From Dactylosporangium siamense (lineage in GTDB: Bacteria; Actinomycetota; Actinomycetes; Mycobacteriales; Micromonosporaceae), in assembly GCF_016862795.1 (NCBI RefSeq), contig NZ_BONQ01000044.1, forward strand, positions 1-64,000: a stretch of DNA of 64,000 nucleotides. The letters run 5' to 3'. The translations under genes and the position numbers were made by a program. The notes beneath the pieces were generated by a model, which was given only the letters and a program-made list of their open reading frames with translations, ran no database searches and had not been told where the DNA came from. Shown piece after piece: positions 27,920 to 38,632 of this stretch. Numbering within the stretch: position 1 is the first letter of the stretch; each line of letters opens with the position of its first letter.

Positions 27920-28844
27920 GCTGCGCGCCGCCACCCTCGGCTACGCGGTCCTCGCCGCGACCGCGATCGCCTACCTCGTCGTGTACACCACCAGCCTCGG
28001 GCACCTGCCGACACCGTTCGACTACCTGTCGCTGCTCAACACCTCGCTGCCGCTGGTGTTCGTGGCGATCGGGCAGAGCCTCGTCGTGCTGACCGGCGGC
28101 ATCGACCTGTCCGTCGGCGGGATGGTCGGCCTCGGCGTCGCGATCGTCGCGGCCGGGTCGACCTCCGGCGCGGCCGTCACCGCCGGCTGGATGCTCGCGG
28201 CGGTCGGCGCCGGCGCGGCGTGCGGCGCCGTCAACGGGCTCATCGTCGCCAAGGGCCGCATCGCACCGATCCTCACCACCCTCGCCACCCTGTCCGTCTA
28301 CAGTGGACTGGCGTTGAAGGTGCTGCCGGTGCCCGGCGGCGAGATCTCCCCCGCGGTGCGCTCCGTCCTCACCGACCCGGACGTGCCGACCGGCCTGATC
28401 TGGCTCGGCGTCGCGGTCGCCGGCTGGCTGGTGTTGCGGCGCACCCGCTTCGGCATGCGGGTCTACGCCGTCGGCAGCGACGAGACCGCCGCCCGCGCCG
28501 TCGGGGTGCCGACCGTGTGGGTGAAGGTCGGGGTGTACGCGCTGTCCGGCGTGTGCAGCGGCCTCGCCGCGGTGTTCTACGTGTCGACGACGACGTCCGG
28601 CGACCCCAACGCCGGCGACTCGTTCATCCTCACCTCGATCGCCGCCGTCGTCGTCGGCGGCATCGCGTTCGCCGGCGGGCGGGGCTCCGCACTCGGCGCG
28701 GTCGCCGGGGCGTTCGCCCTGACGCTCGTCATCGACGTGCTGTTCTTCGCCGGCATCGACCCGCTGTACCAGTCGCTGTTCCAGGGACTGTTCCTGGTCG
28801 TCGCGGTCCTGCTGGGCAGTCTCGTGCGCTGGAGGCGGGCATGA
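27912..28844 (+). CDS. Sugar ABC transporter permease 1 (RbsC-like)
   Basis: A 310-residue CUT2 permease with about nine or ten membrane spans. The family signatures are IGQSLVVLTGGIDLSVGGMV (about residues 51-70), LRRTRFGMRVYAVGSDETAA and a C-terminal IAAVVVGGIAFAGGRGS. It overlaps the ATPase gene by 8 bases and the second permease by 4, so the set is translated together. The two different permeases probably form a heterodimeric channel. Confidence 0.9.
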   Translation: MSELRAATLGYAVLAATAIAYLVVYTTSLGHLPTPFDYLSLLNTSLPLVFVAIGQSLVVLTGGIDLSVGGMVGLGVAIVAAGSTSGAAVTAGWMLAAVGAGAACGAVNGLIVAKGRIAPILTTLATLSVYSGLALKVLPVPGGEISPAVRSVLTDPDVPTGLIWLGVAVAGWLVLRRTRFGMRVYAVGSDETAARAVGVPTVWVKVGVYALSGVCSGLAAVFYVSTTTSGDPNAGDSFILTSIAAVVVGGIAFAGGRGSALGAVAGAFALTLVIDVLFFAGIDPLYQSLFQGLFLVVAVLLGSLVRWRRA

Positions 28845-29815
28845 CCACCCTCGACACCGCGAAGCGGGTCCTCGCCGGGCCGCACCGGCGGGTCCTGTAC
28901 GCGTTCGCCGCCGCGGCCACCATCCTCGTCGCCGGCGCCGTCATCCACCCCGGGTTCGGGTCGTGGACGAGCCTGCGCACGATGCTGGTCCTGGCGAGCT
29001 TCATCGGGTTCGTGGGCGCCGGGCAGATGCTCGTCGTCCTCGTCGGCGGCATCGACCTGTCGATGCCGTGGGTGCTCAACGGCGCCGCGATCGTGCTCAC
29101 CACCAGCAGCCTCGGGCAGTCCGGCCGGCTCCCCCTCGCCGTCGCCCTCGCGCTCGGCGTCGGTGCCGCCGTCGGGCTGGCCAACGGGCTCGGCGTCGCC
29201 TGGCTCGGGGTGCCCGCCGTCGTCATGACCCTCGGCATGAACGGCGTCCTGCAAGGGCTGTCGCTCGGCCTGTCCAAGGGGCTCACCTGCGGCTCGTGCG
29301 CGTCGTACGCCCCCGAACCACTGCGCCGGCTGGTCGTCGGGCGGCTCTTCGGCGTGCCGTCGGAGCTGCTGCTGTGGGCGGGGGTGGCGCTGTTCGTGAC
29401 GGTGCTGCTGACCCTCACCACGTTCGGCCGGCGGGTCTACGCGGTGGGCAACAACCCCCGCGCGGCGTTCCTGGCCGGCGTCGGGGTGCGCGGGGTCACC
29501 GTGGTGCTGTACATGCTCAGCGGCGTGTTCGCCGCCCTCGCCGGGATCACGCTGGTCGCCTACGGCGGGCAGCCGTCGCTGGGGCTCGGCGACCCGTACC
29601 TGTTCGAGTCGATCGCCGCGGTCGTCGTCGGCGGCGTGTCCATCCTCGGTGGCCGCGGGCACTACGTCGGCGTCGTCGCCGGCTCCGTCACCCTGGTCGC
29701 GATCGTGACCCTGCTGCAGGCCGAACGCGTCCCGGAGTACGGTCGCAACGTCATCTACGGATTGGTCATCCTCGCCATCCTCTTCACCTACGGCAGGGAG
29801 CGCGCTGATGATTGA
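28841..29815 (+). CDS. Sugar ABC transporter permease 2 (RbsC-like)
   Basis: A 324-residue permease of the same family as the preceding gene: GAGQMLVVLVGGIDLSMPWV, TTFGRRVYAVGNNPRAAFL and FESIAAVVVGGVSILGGRGH. It begins with ATGA overlapping the permease 1 stop and overlaps the lactonase gene by 8 bases at its 3' end. A cysteine pair in KGLTCGSCASYAP, probably in an extracytoplasmic loop, is uncommon in the family. Confidence 0.9.
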   Translation: MTTLDTAKRVLAGPHRRVLYAFAAAATILVAGAVIHPGFGSWTSLRTMLVLASFIGFVGAGQMLVVLVGGIDLSMPWVLNGAAIVLTTSSLGQSGRLPLAVALALGVGAAVGLANGLGVAWLGVPAVVMTLGMNGVLQGLSLGLSKGLTCGSCASYAPEPLRRLVVGRLFGVPSELLLWAGVALFVTVLLTLTTFGRRVYAVGNNPRAAFLAGVGVRGVTVVLYMLSGVFAALAGITLVAYGGQPSLGLGDPYLFESIAAVVVGGVSILGGRGHYVGVVAGSVTLVAIVTLLQAERVPEYGRNVIYGLVILAILFTYGRERADD

Positions 29816-30674
29816 GACTCCGGTGGAGACACTGAGTGACATCCCGTGCGAGCTGGGCGAAAGCACGCTCTGGGACGACGTCAAGGGCCGGCTGCACTGG
29901 GTCGACATCGACCGGGACCTGCTGTTCACCCTCGACTGGGCCACCCGCGACGTGGCGACGCTGCACCTGCCGGCCACGGCCGGCAGCGTCGGGCTGCGGG
30001 CCGGCGGTGGCCTGGTGGCGGCGCTGCGGCACGCCGTCGCGTTCGTCGACGTCGACTCCGGCGTCGTCGAGGTCGTCGCCGAGCTGGAGACCGACCGGCC
30101 CGGTAACCGGTGCAACGACGGCGCCGTCGACCCCGGCGGCCGGTTCTGGTTCGGCACGATGGACGTCGAGGAGACCGGCGCGACCGGCGCGTTCTACCGG
30201 TTCGACGAGGACCTGGCGGTCACGCGGGCGTTCGGCGACGTCATCGTGTCCAACGGGCCGGCGTGGAGCCCCGACGGGCGCACGATGTACCACGTCGACT
30301 CGGCCCGCAGCCGGATCACCGCCTACGACTTCGACCCCGGGTCGGGCACCGTCGGCGGCGGGCGGCTGTTCGCCTCCGACGAGGACGAGGCGTGGTTCCC
30401 GGACGGCGTCACCGTCGACGCGGACGGCTACGTCTGGAACTGCAAGTGGGACGGCGGCCGGATCGTGCGCTACTCCCCCGACGGCGTGATCGACCGGGTC
30501 GTCGAGGTGCCGGTGCCGCGACCGACGCGGTGCGCGTTCGTGGGGGCGGACCTGAGCCTGCTGGCGGTGACCAGCGCCCGGCGGGGTCGCGGCGCGGAGG
30601 CGCCACGCTCCGGGCACCTGCTGCTGCTCGACCCGGACGCCCGCGGGCTGCCCGCGCCGCGGTTCCAGGGATAG
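29808..30674 (+). CDS. SMP-30/gluconolactonase/LRE family protein
   Basis: A 288-residue six-bladed beta-propeller lactonase. Metal ligands are expected at the glutamate in CELGESTLW (about residue 17), the asparagine in NRCNDGAVDP, the asparagine in VSNGPAWSPDG and the aspartate in WFPDGVTVDADG, all present. Family members open sugar lactones such as glucono-, arabino- or xylono-lactone. As last gene of the sugar importer operon it suggests oxidative catabolism of the imported sugar, although no sugar dehydrogenase lies in the window. A bidirectional terminator follows. Confidence 0.88.
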   Translation: MIETPVETLSDIPCELGESTLWDDVKGRLHWVDIDRDLLFTLDWATRDVATLHLPATAGSVGLRAGGGLVAALRHAVAFVDVDSGVVEVVAELETDRPGNRCNDGAVDPGGRFWFGTMDVEETGATGAFYRFDEDLAVTRAFGDVIVSNGPAWSPDGRTMYHVDSARSRITAYDFDPGSGTVGGGRLFASDEDEAWFPDGVTVDADGYVWNCKWDGGRIVRYSPDGVIDRVVEVPVPRPTRCAFVGADLSLLAVTSARRGRGAEAPRSGHLLLLDPDARGLPAPRFQG

Positions 30675-30675
30675 G

Positions 30676-30705
30676 CGGAAGGGGCGGCCGTGGCCGCCCC
30701 TTCCG
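30676..30705. terminator. Bidirectional terminator between lactonase and sigma-factor genes
   Basis: CGGAAGGGGCGGCC pairs perfectly over 14 bp with GGCCGCCCCTTCCG around a 2-base centre. It sits between two convergent stop codons. Confidence 0.8.
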
Positions 30706-30713
30706 ATCGATCG

Positions 30714-31619
30714 TCAGTCCCTGGTGAGGGACGCGCGCAGCGTCTTCAGGGCGCCGGCCAGGAGCCGGGACACGTGCATCTGGGAGATGCCGAGCTCCGC
30801 GGCGATCTGCGACTGGGTCAGGTTGCCGTGGAACCGCATCGCGATGATCTTCTGCTCGCGCTCCGGGAGCTTCGCCAGCAGCGGGCGCAGCGCCTCCCGG
30901 TTCTCGACGTTGACCATGTCGGGGTCGTCGCCGCCGAGCAGGTCACCGAGGCCCGTGGCGCCGCCGTCGCCGGCCTCGCCGACGGGCGCGTCCAGCGACA
31001 GCGCACGGTACGCCTGGCCGCAGTCGAGGCCCTCGATCACGTCCTCCTCGCTCACGCCGAGCTTCGCCGCCAGATCGGCGACGGTCGGGGAGCGGCCGAG
31101 GTCCTGCGCGAGGTCGCCGGAGATCTTGGAGATCTCCAGGCGCAGCTCCTGCAGGCGGCGGGGCACGCGCACGTCCCAGCCCTTGTCACGGAAGTGCCGC
31201 TTGAGCTCGCCGACGATCATCGGGATGGCATAGCTGGTGAACGCCGCACCCCGGGTCGGGTCGAACCCGTCTACCGACTTGATCAGACCCAGGTTCGCGA
31301 CCTGCACGAGGTCGTCGAACAGCTCGCCACGGTTGCGGAAGCGCCGGGCGAGATACTCGGCGAGCGGGATGTAGAGCTCGATGAGCCGGGCCCGGACGCG
31401 CTCCCGGTCGACGCCGGCCGGCAGGTCGGCGAGCAGCGACAGCAGGGCCTTGGCCTGCGCGTCGGTCTCCCGGGTGCGGTGCGTCCCAGCGGCCGGCGCG
31501 GCGGCGGTCCGGGCATCGGGGGCCGGCGTGGTGGTGACGGTGACGCTGTCGGTGGTGCCGATAAGGGTGGCGTCGGTGTACAGGTCAGTGCTCACGGCAG
31601 GGTCAGCCTTTCGGTGCAT
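30714..31619 (-). CDS. SigB/SigF-type RNA polymerase sigma factor
   Basis: A 301-residue group 3 sigma factor. Region 2 includes RFRNRGELFDDLVQVANLG and FDPTRGAAFTSYAIPMIVGE. Region 3 follows GWDVRVPRRLQELRLEI, and region 4 is LPEREQKIIAMRFHGNLTQS with QIAAELGISQMHVSRLLAGA. This is the stress/sporulation SigB/F/G group of actinobacteria. No anti-sigma or anti-anti-sigma gene is adjacent. The N-terminal 50 residues are low in complexity. The start could be ATG at 31619 or GTG at 31592. Confidence 0.9.
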   Translation of the reverse strand: MHRKADPAVSTDLYTDATLIGTTDSVTVTTTPAPDARTAAAPAAGTHRTRETDAQAKALLSLLADLPAGVDRERVRARLIELYIPLAEYLARRFRNRGELFDDLVQVANLGLIKSVDGFDPTRGAAFTSYAIPMIVGELKRHFRDKGWDVRVPRRLQELRLEISKISGDLAQDLGRSPTVADLAAKLGVSEEDVIEGLDCGQAYRALSLDAPVGEAGDGGATGLGDLLGGDDPDMVNVENREALRPLLAKLPEREQKIIAMRFHGNLTQSQIAAELGISQMHVSRLLAGALKTLRASLTRD

Positions 31620-31915
31620 GACCGGCCAGTCCTGGTGGGACGTCGTTTGGAGCGACGACGAGCGGGCAATCCTGGATGCAGGACGCACGGGGCTCAAGAC
31701 CGGTCAGAAGATCGCTCACAGCGCCCGTGTCTTGAGCGCCGGCGGTAGACCGCGGAACCGTCATCGCCGGGTGGACCGCCGCTGTCTGGACGGGCCCGGC
31801 GGCTGACCTGCCTGGTCACGCTGTGTGCACAACGTAGGGCAGGTCGCCTGTGGTGACGACTTCCCCACCGTACAACAGATTGCCGGATGACAACAGTTGA
31901 CCCGCCCGGACGTGG
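31620..31915. other. Intergenic region upstream of the sigma-factor gene
   Basis: About 296 bp with no convincing gene. It becomes AT-richer toward 31820-31900. On the minus strand a TTGTCA (31888-31893) and TACGGT (31867-31872), 15 bp apart, could be a promoter, giving the sigma gene a leader of about 240 bases. No clear terminator for the HEAT gene is visible. Confidence 0.35.
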
Positions 31916-33091
31916 TCAGCCCGCGAGGGCGCGCAGCTCATCGGGGTCGCCGGGCAGTCCGTACGCCCGCAGCAGCGAGGTCACGTTGCCGAACCGGCGC
32001 CCGCCGAACTGCCATGCGGCGGGCGCCGAGGCCAGGGTCCGGGCGAACCGGCGCTGCGCGGGGTCGAGCGGGTCACCGGCGGGCAGCGGCCCGTCCGGGA
32101 AGACCGACCGCAGCGCGGTGCCGAGGACCGGCAGGGTCTCCACGCCGGTGACGGAGCCGAGCCGGGCCAGCAGCGCGTCCAGGCTCGCGGCGGCGTACCC
32201 GGCGCCGAGGCCGGGCAGGGCCAGCGCCGCGTATCCGGCGAGGTCGCCGTCGAGGAACGGGATGCCGGCCCGGGCGGTGCTCGCGCCGCCGGCCCACGCC
32301 AGCAGCTCCGCGGCGGCTCCGGCGCCCGCCTCGGCGCCGTGCACGCTCGCGAGCCCGATCGCCGCCGCCCACCGGATCTCCGGCTTCGGGTCCTGCAGCG
32401 CGGCCGGCATGGCGGTGCCCAGCAGGCCGAGCGCGACGAGCGCGGTGGCGGCGACGGACCGGGACGGGTCGCCGACGGCGCCGGTCAGCGCCGCGTCCGA
32501 CGGATCCTCGGGAAACCAGGCGAGGGTGAACGCGGCGGCGGACCGCACCGCCGCATCGCCGTCTGCGAGGAGGTCCCGCAGCGCCGGCAGCCCGGCGCGG
32601 ACCGCGTCGTAGGCGGCGACGTCGATGTGCGCGGCCATCGCGTCGCGCTGCGCGTCGTCGAGGCCCTCCCAGTAGTCCATCCTGGTCTCGACGTCGTCGT
32701 CGGCGTCCTCGTCGTCCTCGGTCGGTGCCGGCGCGGCGCGCAGCAGCTCGGCCCCGCCCACCGCGGCGGCGCGCAGCTCCGCGACCGGGAACCCGCCGGG
32801 CAGCCACGCCTCGTGCTGGCCGACCGCGATGCCCGCGACGAGCCCGGCGATCGCGGCGCGGTCCGGGGTCGCCGGGTCGGCGAGCAGCTCCAGCAGGAAC
32901 GGCACGGCCGGCGCGCTCGCCTCGTAGCGGGTCCCCTGATGGCAGATGTCGCCGTACAGACCGCTCAACGCGCGGCGGCGGTCCTCCGCCTCCGGGGCGA
33001 GCAGGCCACGCAGATGATCGGGCACGTCGGTGGCCGGTCCGTAGGCGTGTTCGAGGCAGGCCCAGTCGACGTCTTCGAGTCCGTCCAGCAT
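31916..33091 (-). CDS. HEAT-repeat-like protein of unknown function
   Basis: A 391-residue alpha-helical protein. Repeated blocks of paired helices are visible, for example PAVPFLLELLADPATPDRAA, AAVRSAAAFTLAWFPEDPSD and PEIRWAAAIGLASVHGAEAG, consistent with HEAT/armadillo repeats used as protein-binding scaffolds. An acidic insertion EDDEDADDDVE lies near residue 125. The first ATG is at 33091, with a -10-like TACGTT about 7 bases before it, so the message may be leaderless. It is divergent from the DUF574 gene across only 31 bp. The partner and function are unknown. Confidence 0.7.
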   Translation of the reverse strand: MLDGLEDVDWACLEHAYGPATDVPDHLRGLLAPEAEDRRRALSGLYGDICHQGTRYEASAPAVPFLLELLADPATPDRAAIAGLVAGIAVGQHEAWLPGGFPVAELRAAAVGGAELLRAAPAPTEDDEDADDDVETRMDYWEGLDDAQRDAMAAHIDVAAYDAVRAGLPALRDLLADGDAAVRSAAAFTLAWFPEDPSDAALTGAVGDPSRSVAATALVALGLLGTAMPAALQDPKPEIRWAAAIGLASVHGAEAGAGAAAELLAWAGGASTARAGIPFLDGDLAGYAALALPGLGAGYAAASLDALLARLGSVTGVETLPVLGTALRSVFPDGPLPAGDPLDPAQRRFARTLASAPAAWQFGGRRFGNVTSLLRAYGLPGDPDELRALAG

Positions 33092-33122
33092 GGCCCGCAA
33101 CGTACCCCATTAAGGTGGATGG

Positions 33123-33896
33123 ATGACCGGTCTCGGCGACGTCGACTCCAGCATCCCCAACGTGGCCCGCATGTACGACTACTACCTGGGCGGGTATCAC
33201 AACTTCGCGGTCGACCGGGAGGCGGCGGAGAAGATCCTGGCGATCTTCCCCGACACGCCGGCGGCGGCGCGGACCAACCGGCGGTTCCTGCAGCGGGCGG
33301 TGCGGCACCTGGCGGACGCCGGCGTCCGGCAGTTCCTCGACATCGGCACCGGCCTGCCGACGCAGGGCAACGTGCACGAGATGACCGACGGCAAGGTCGT
33401 CTACGTCGACAACGACCCGGTCGCGGTCGCCCAGGCCCGGTCCCTTGTGGACGGTCTGGACCGGGTGTCGGTGGCGTGCGCGGACCTGCGGGAGCCGGAG
33501 GCGCTGCTCGCCGACCCCGCCGTCGCCGGGCACCTCGACTTCAGCCGGCCGGTCGCGATCCTGATGGTGTCGATCCTGCACTTCGTGCCGGACGAGGCGC
33601 ACCCGGGTGACCTCATCGCCCGGCTGCGCGACGCCACCGCGCCCGGCAGCCACCTCGTCGTGTCGCACCTGACCCTCGACGGTGTACCGGTCGCGCCCGC
33701 AGCCGCCGGCCAGCAGGTGTACCGGCAGTCCAGCGCGCCGATCGTGCCCCGTGCCAAGGCCGCCATCGCGAACCTGTTCGACGGTTACGACCTGCTCGAG
33801 CCCGGACTGGTGTGGCTGGGCGAGTGGCGCCCCGACGACGGCGAGGAGCAGGTCTCCCACGGTTACGGCGGCGTCGGGGTCCGCCGGGAGCGCTGA
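33123..33896 (+). CDS. DUF574 SAM-dependent methyltransferase
   Basis: A 257-residue member of the actinobacterial S-adenosyl methyltransferase family PF04672. Diagnostic segments are NVARMYDYYLGGYHNFAVDR (about residues 14-33), FLDIGTGLPTQGNVHE for SAM binding, VVYVDNDPVAVAQAR and VAILMVSILHFVPDEAHPG. Genomes of this group carry many paralogues; their acceptors are largely unknown. AAGGTGG precedes the ATG at 33123. Divergent from the HEAT gene, with almost no room for separate promoters. Confidence 0.9.
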   Translation: MTGLGDVDSSIPNVARMYDYYLGGYHNFAVDREAAEKILAIFPDTPAAARTNRRFLQRAVRHLADAGVRQFLDIGTGLPTQGNVHEMTDGKVVYVDNDPVAVAQARSLVDGLDRVSVACADLREPEALLADPAVAGHLDFSRPVAILMVSILHFVPDEAHPGDLIARLRDATAPGSHLVVSHLTLDGVPVAPAAAGQQVYRQSSAPIVPRAKAAIANLFDGYDLLEPGLVWLGEWRPDDGEEQVSHGYGGVGVRRER

Positions 33897-33916
33897 TTCG
33901 GAGCTGAGACAGGGGC

Positions 33917-33954
33917 GGATGGGTCGCTGACAGCAAGCCGACACCGACCCATCC
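33917..33954. terminator. Inverted repeat after the DUF574 gene
   Basis: GGATGGGTCG and CGACCCATCC pair perfectly around an 18-base loop, 20 bp past the stop. It may terminate DUF574 or act in the 136-bp leader region of the DUF4331 gene. Confidence 0.5.
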
Positions 33955-34032
33955 ATCGACCCGGGCGAAAGCGAAGTCCTCTCGTGCGGCGGTCCACCAC
34001 AGGACCGCTCCAGACGCGGGAGGACCACCCTC

Positions 34033-35652
34033 ATGACCACTCCAACCCGGGCAGGTCGCCGGTGGCGCGCCACCGCCGCCACGCTCGTGGCGGCCGGTGT
34101 GGCGTTCGCCGGCCTCGGGCCCGGCACCTCGTCGGCCTCGAGCCACCGGGAGGCGCCGCTCGTCGCCGCCGACCCGGCCGTCGACAACACCGACCTCTAC
34201 GCGTTCGTCAGCCCCGAACGTGCCGGCTACGTCACGTTCATCGCCAACTGGCAGCCGTTCTCCGAGCCGAACGGCGGCCCGAACTTCTACCCCTTCGCCA
34301 CCGACGCCGTCTACAACATCAACGTCGACAGCGACGGCGACGCGAAGGCCGACGCGGTGTTCCGCTGGACGTTCCAGAACATCGACCGCCGCGGCGGCGA
34401 CACGTTCCTCTACGCCAACGGCCCGGTCACCTCGCTCGACGACGAGAACCTGCTGTTCCGCCAGACCTACACCCTGGAGTCGTCGTTCCACGGTGAGCCC
34501 TTCAAGACCAGGATCACCGGCGCGCCGGTCGCGCCGTCGCGGGTCGGCAAGGCCACGATGCCCGACTACGCGAAGCTGCGCAACGAGGCCAACAAGCGGC
34601 TCCCCGGCGGCTGGAACGTCTACGCCGGCCAGGCCGACGACCCGTTCTACCTGGACCTGCGGGTGTTCGACCTGCTGTACGGCGGTGACCTGAGCGAGGT
34701 CGGCCAGGACACCCTCGCCGGCTACAACGTCAACTCGATCGCGCTGCAGGTGCCGTTCTCCGACGTGGCCCTCAAGGGCGACGCGAAGCGCAACCCGGTC
34801 ATCGGCGTCTGGACGACCACGGAACGCGCCAAGACCCGCGTCACCGGGGTTTCCTCCGCGGTCCAGGGCGATCGCGTCCAGGTGTCCCGGCTGGGCAACC
34901 CGCTCGTGAACGAGGTCGTCGTGCCGGCGTCGCTGAAGGACGCGTTCAACTCGATCAGCCCCGACCAGGACGCCGGCATCCCCGCCGTCGTCGCCCGGGT
35001 CACCGACCCGGAGCTGCCGAAGCTCATCGAGGCGATCTACAAGGTGCCGGCGCCTCCGGCACCCCGCAACGACCTCGTCGAGATCTTCCTGACCGGCATC
35101 ACGACCAAGGCCGGCGGGCCGATCAAGGCGGACCTCAACTCCCAGCTCAACAACGCCGACGTCGTCGCGGCCAACTTCCGGCCGTCGGAGATGCTGCGGC
35201 TCAACCTGGGCGTGCCGGTCACCGCACAACCGAACCGGCTCGGCGTCCTCGCCGGCGACCTGCAGGGCTTCCCGAACGGCCGGCGGCTCACCGACGACGT
35301 CGTCGACATCGCGGTGCAGGCCGTCGAGGGTGCGGCGCAGACCGGCAAGCTCGTCGACGCCCTCGCCGCCGGCGACAAGGTCGACGCGAACGACAACGCC
35401 TTCGAGGGTGCGTTCCCGTACCTGGCCCTGCCGAACACCGAGTCGGTCAACAAGGGCGGCGGCACCGGCGCCTCTTTGAAGAACGGCGCGCCCGCCACCT
35501 CGGCGGCCGCGCAGCCTGACACGACGCCGTCGGCGTTCGAGTCCGGCACCGGCATGACCGCCGTCGCGGTCAGCACGTCGGCGATCGCGGCCGGTCTCGG
35601 CGCGCTGCTCTTCGTCGGCTGGTGGCGGCGCCGCCGCACCACCCAGCCCTGA
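34033..35652 (+). CDS. DUF4331 secreted/membrane-anchored protein
   Basis: A 539-residue exported protein. Residues 1-36 are a Sec signal peptide. The mature start SSHREAPLVAADPAVDNTDL is the DUF4331 hallmark; FRWTFQN, VFDLLYGGDL and NRLGVLAGDLQGFPNGRRL follow. Near the C terminus a membrane span (about 508-530) ends in RRRR, giving a cell-surface anchor without an LPXTG motif. DUF4331 function is unknown. GGGAGGAC precedes the ATG. It is followed by a TPR protein and a NicO-type transporter, a set I believe recurs in actinobacteria. Confidence 0.85.
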   Translation: MTTPTRAGRRWRATAATLVAAGVAFAGLGPGTSSASSHREAPLVAADPAVDNTDLYAFVSPERAGYVTFIANWQPFSEPNGGPNFYPFATDAVYNINVDSDGDAKADAVFRWTFQNIDRRGGDTFLYANGPVTSLDDENLLFRQTYTLESSFHGEPFKTRITGAPVAPSRVGKATMPDYAKLRNEANKRLPGGWNVYAGQADDPFYLDLRVFDLLYGGDLSEVGQDTLAGYNVNSIALQVPFSDVALKGDAKRNPVIGVWTTTERAKTRVTGVSSAVQGDRVQVSRLGNPLVNEVVVPASLKDAFNSISPDQDAGIPAVVARVTDPELPKLIEAIYKVPAPPAPRNDLVEIFLTGITTKAGGPIKADLNSQLNNADVVAANFRPSEMLRLNLGVPVTAQPNRLGVLAGDLQGFPNGRRLTDDVVDIAVQAVEGAAQTGKLVDALAAGDKVDANDNAFEGAFPYLALPNTESVNKGGGTGASLKNGAPATSAAAQPDTTPSAFESGTGMTAVAVSTSAIAAGLGALLFVGWWRRRRTTQP

Positions 35653-35666
35653 TATCGCCGAACCGC

Positions 35667-35693
35667 GGGGCGCGTCCACAGTGGACGCGCCCC
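35667..35693. terminator. 13-bp-arm perfect palindrome between DUF4331 and TPR genes
   Basis: GGGGCGCGTCCAC and GTGGACGCGCCCC flank a single A. The one-base centre makes it as much a DNA-binding dyad as an RNA hairpin, which would need to open a few central pairs. It lies 14 bp past the DUF4331 stop and 9 bp before GGGAGGAGG of the TPR gene. Confidence 0.55.
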
Positions 35694-35713
35694 ACCCCTT
35701 GGGAGGAGGAGTC

Positions 35714-37002
35714 ATGCGGGTTCGCATCGTTCTGGGAGTGGTACTGGCGGCAGCGCTGCTGTTCGGCCTCGGCGCTCTGGTCGGCCGCCCGTCCGGCGGT
35801 GCACCTGCGGCGGTGGAGTCCAGCCGTCCACCGGCGACCAGCCGGCTGGTCGCGACGATCGCCGCGCAGCAGGAACGGCTCCGCCGCGTTCCGGGCGACT
35901 GGACAGCCTGGGCCGCGCTCGGCGAGGCGTACCTGGAGCAGTCCCGGGTCAGCGCCGACCCCGCGTACTACCCGAAGGCCGAGGGCGCGCTGCGCAAGTC
36001 CCTGGAGGTGCGCCCCGACGGCAACGCGGCCGCGCTCGCCGGCCTCGGCGCCCTCGCCAACGCCCGGCACGACTTCGCCGCCGCCCGCGACCTCGCCGGG
36101 CAGGCCCTCGCGGTGAACGCCTGGTCCGACACCGCATACGGCGTCCTCGCCGACGCGGAGACCCAGCTCGGCCACCCCGACGCCGCCACCGCCGCCGTGC
36201 AGCGGATGCTCGACCTGCGGCCGGGGCTCGCCTCGTACACCCGCGGCTCCTACGACCTCGAACAACACGGCAAGCGCGCGGAGGCGGTCGCGCTCATGAC
36301 GCAGGCCCTGGCCAGCGCCACGGAACCGGCCGACGTCGCGTTCTGCCACCAGCACCTCGGCAGCCTCGCGTGGGCCGCGGGCGACCTCGCCACCGCCGCC
36401 CGGCACGTGTCCCTCGGCCTGGCCGCCGACGCCGGCACCGTCGGGCTGTGGCAGCTGAAGGCCCGCCTGGACACCGCTCTTGGCGATCTGGACGCCGCGC
36501 TCGCCGACCTGGAGAAGGTCGTCGCCCGCACCCCGACCGTCGACGCGCTGCTCGACCAGGCCCGCCTGCTGCGGGTCGCCGGCAAGGACCCCGGCCCCGC
36601 GCTGGGCCTGGCCCGCGCCGCGCACGCCCTCTTCACCGCCAACGGCGGCACCGACGACCTCGGCGCCGCGGCCCTCGCGCTCGCCGCGGGCGACGCCACC
36701 GCCGCGGCCCGGTTCGCGATCGCCGAGTGGGACCGCCGCCAGTTCGGCGAGGTCGCCGACATGGTCGCGTGGACGCTGCTGTCCGCCGGCGACCCGGCCG
36801 CGGCGCTGCCGTTCGCCCGGCACGCCAACGCGCTCGGCCAGGTCGACGCGACGCTCGCATACCACTACGGCATGGTCGCCTTCGCACTCGGTGATCGGGA
36901 GACCGCGCTGGTGCAGCTGCGTCTGGCGCTCGCGCTCAACCCGAAGTTCTCCCCCGTCGACGCGCCGATCGCGGTGCGGACCCTCGCCACCCTGGAGTCG
37001 TG

Positions 37003-37003
<1 letters not shown>
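35714..37003 (+). CDS. Membrane-anchored TPR-repeat protein
   Basis: A 429-residue protein with one N-terminal membrane span (about residues 3-25) and tetratricopeptide repeats over the rest. Examples are WTAWAALGEAYLEQSRV, AALAGLGALANARHDFAAAR and AFALGDRETALVQLRLALAL. It is probably a scaffold outside the membrane. The ribosome binding site GGGAGGAGG is very strong. Its stop overlaps the ATG of the NicO-type gene (TGATG), so the two are coupled. Confidence 0.8.
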
Positions 37004-38619
<1,616 letters not shown>

Positions 38620-38632
38620 GCGTCCCGGCCCG

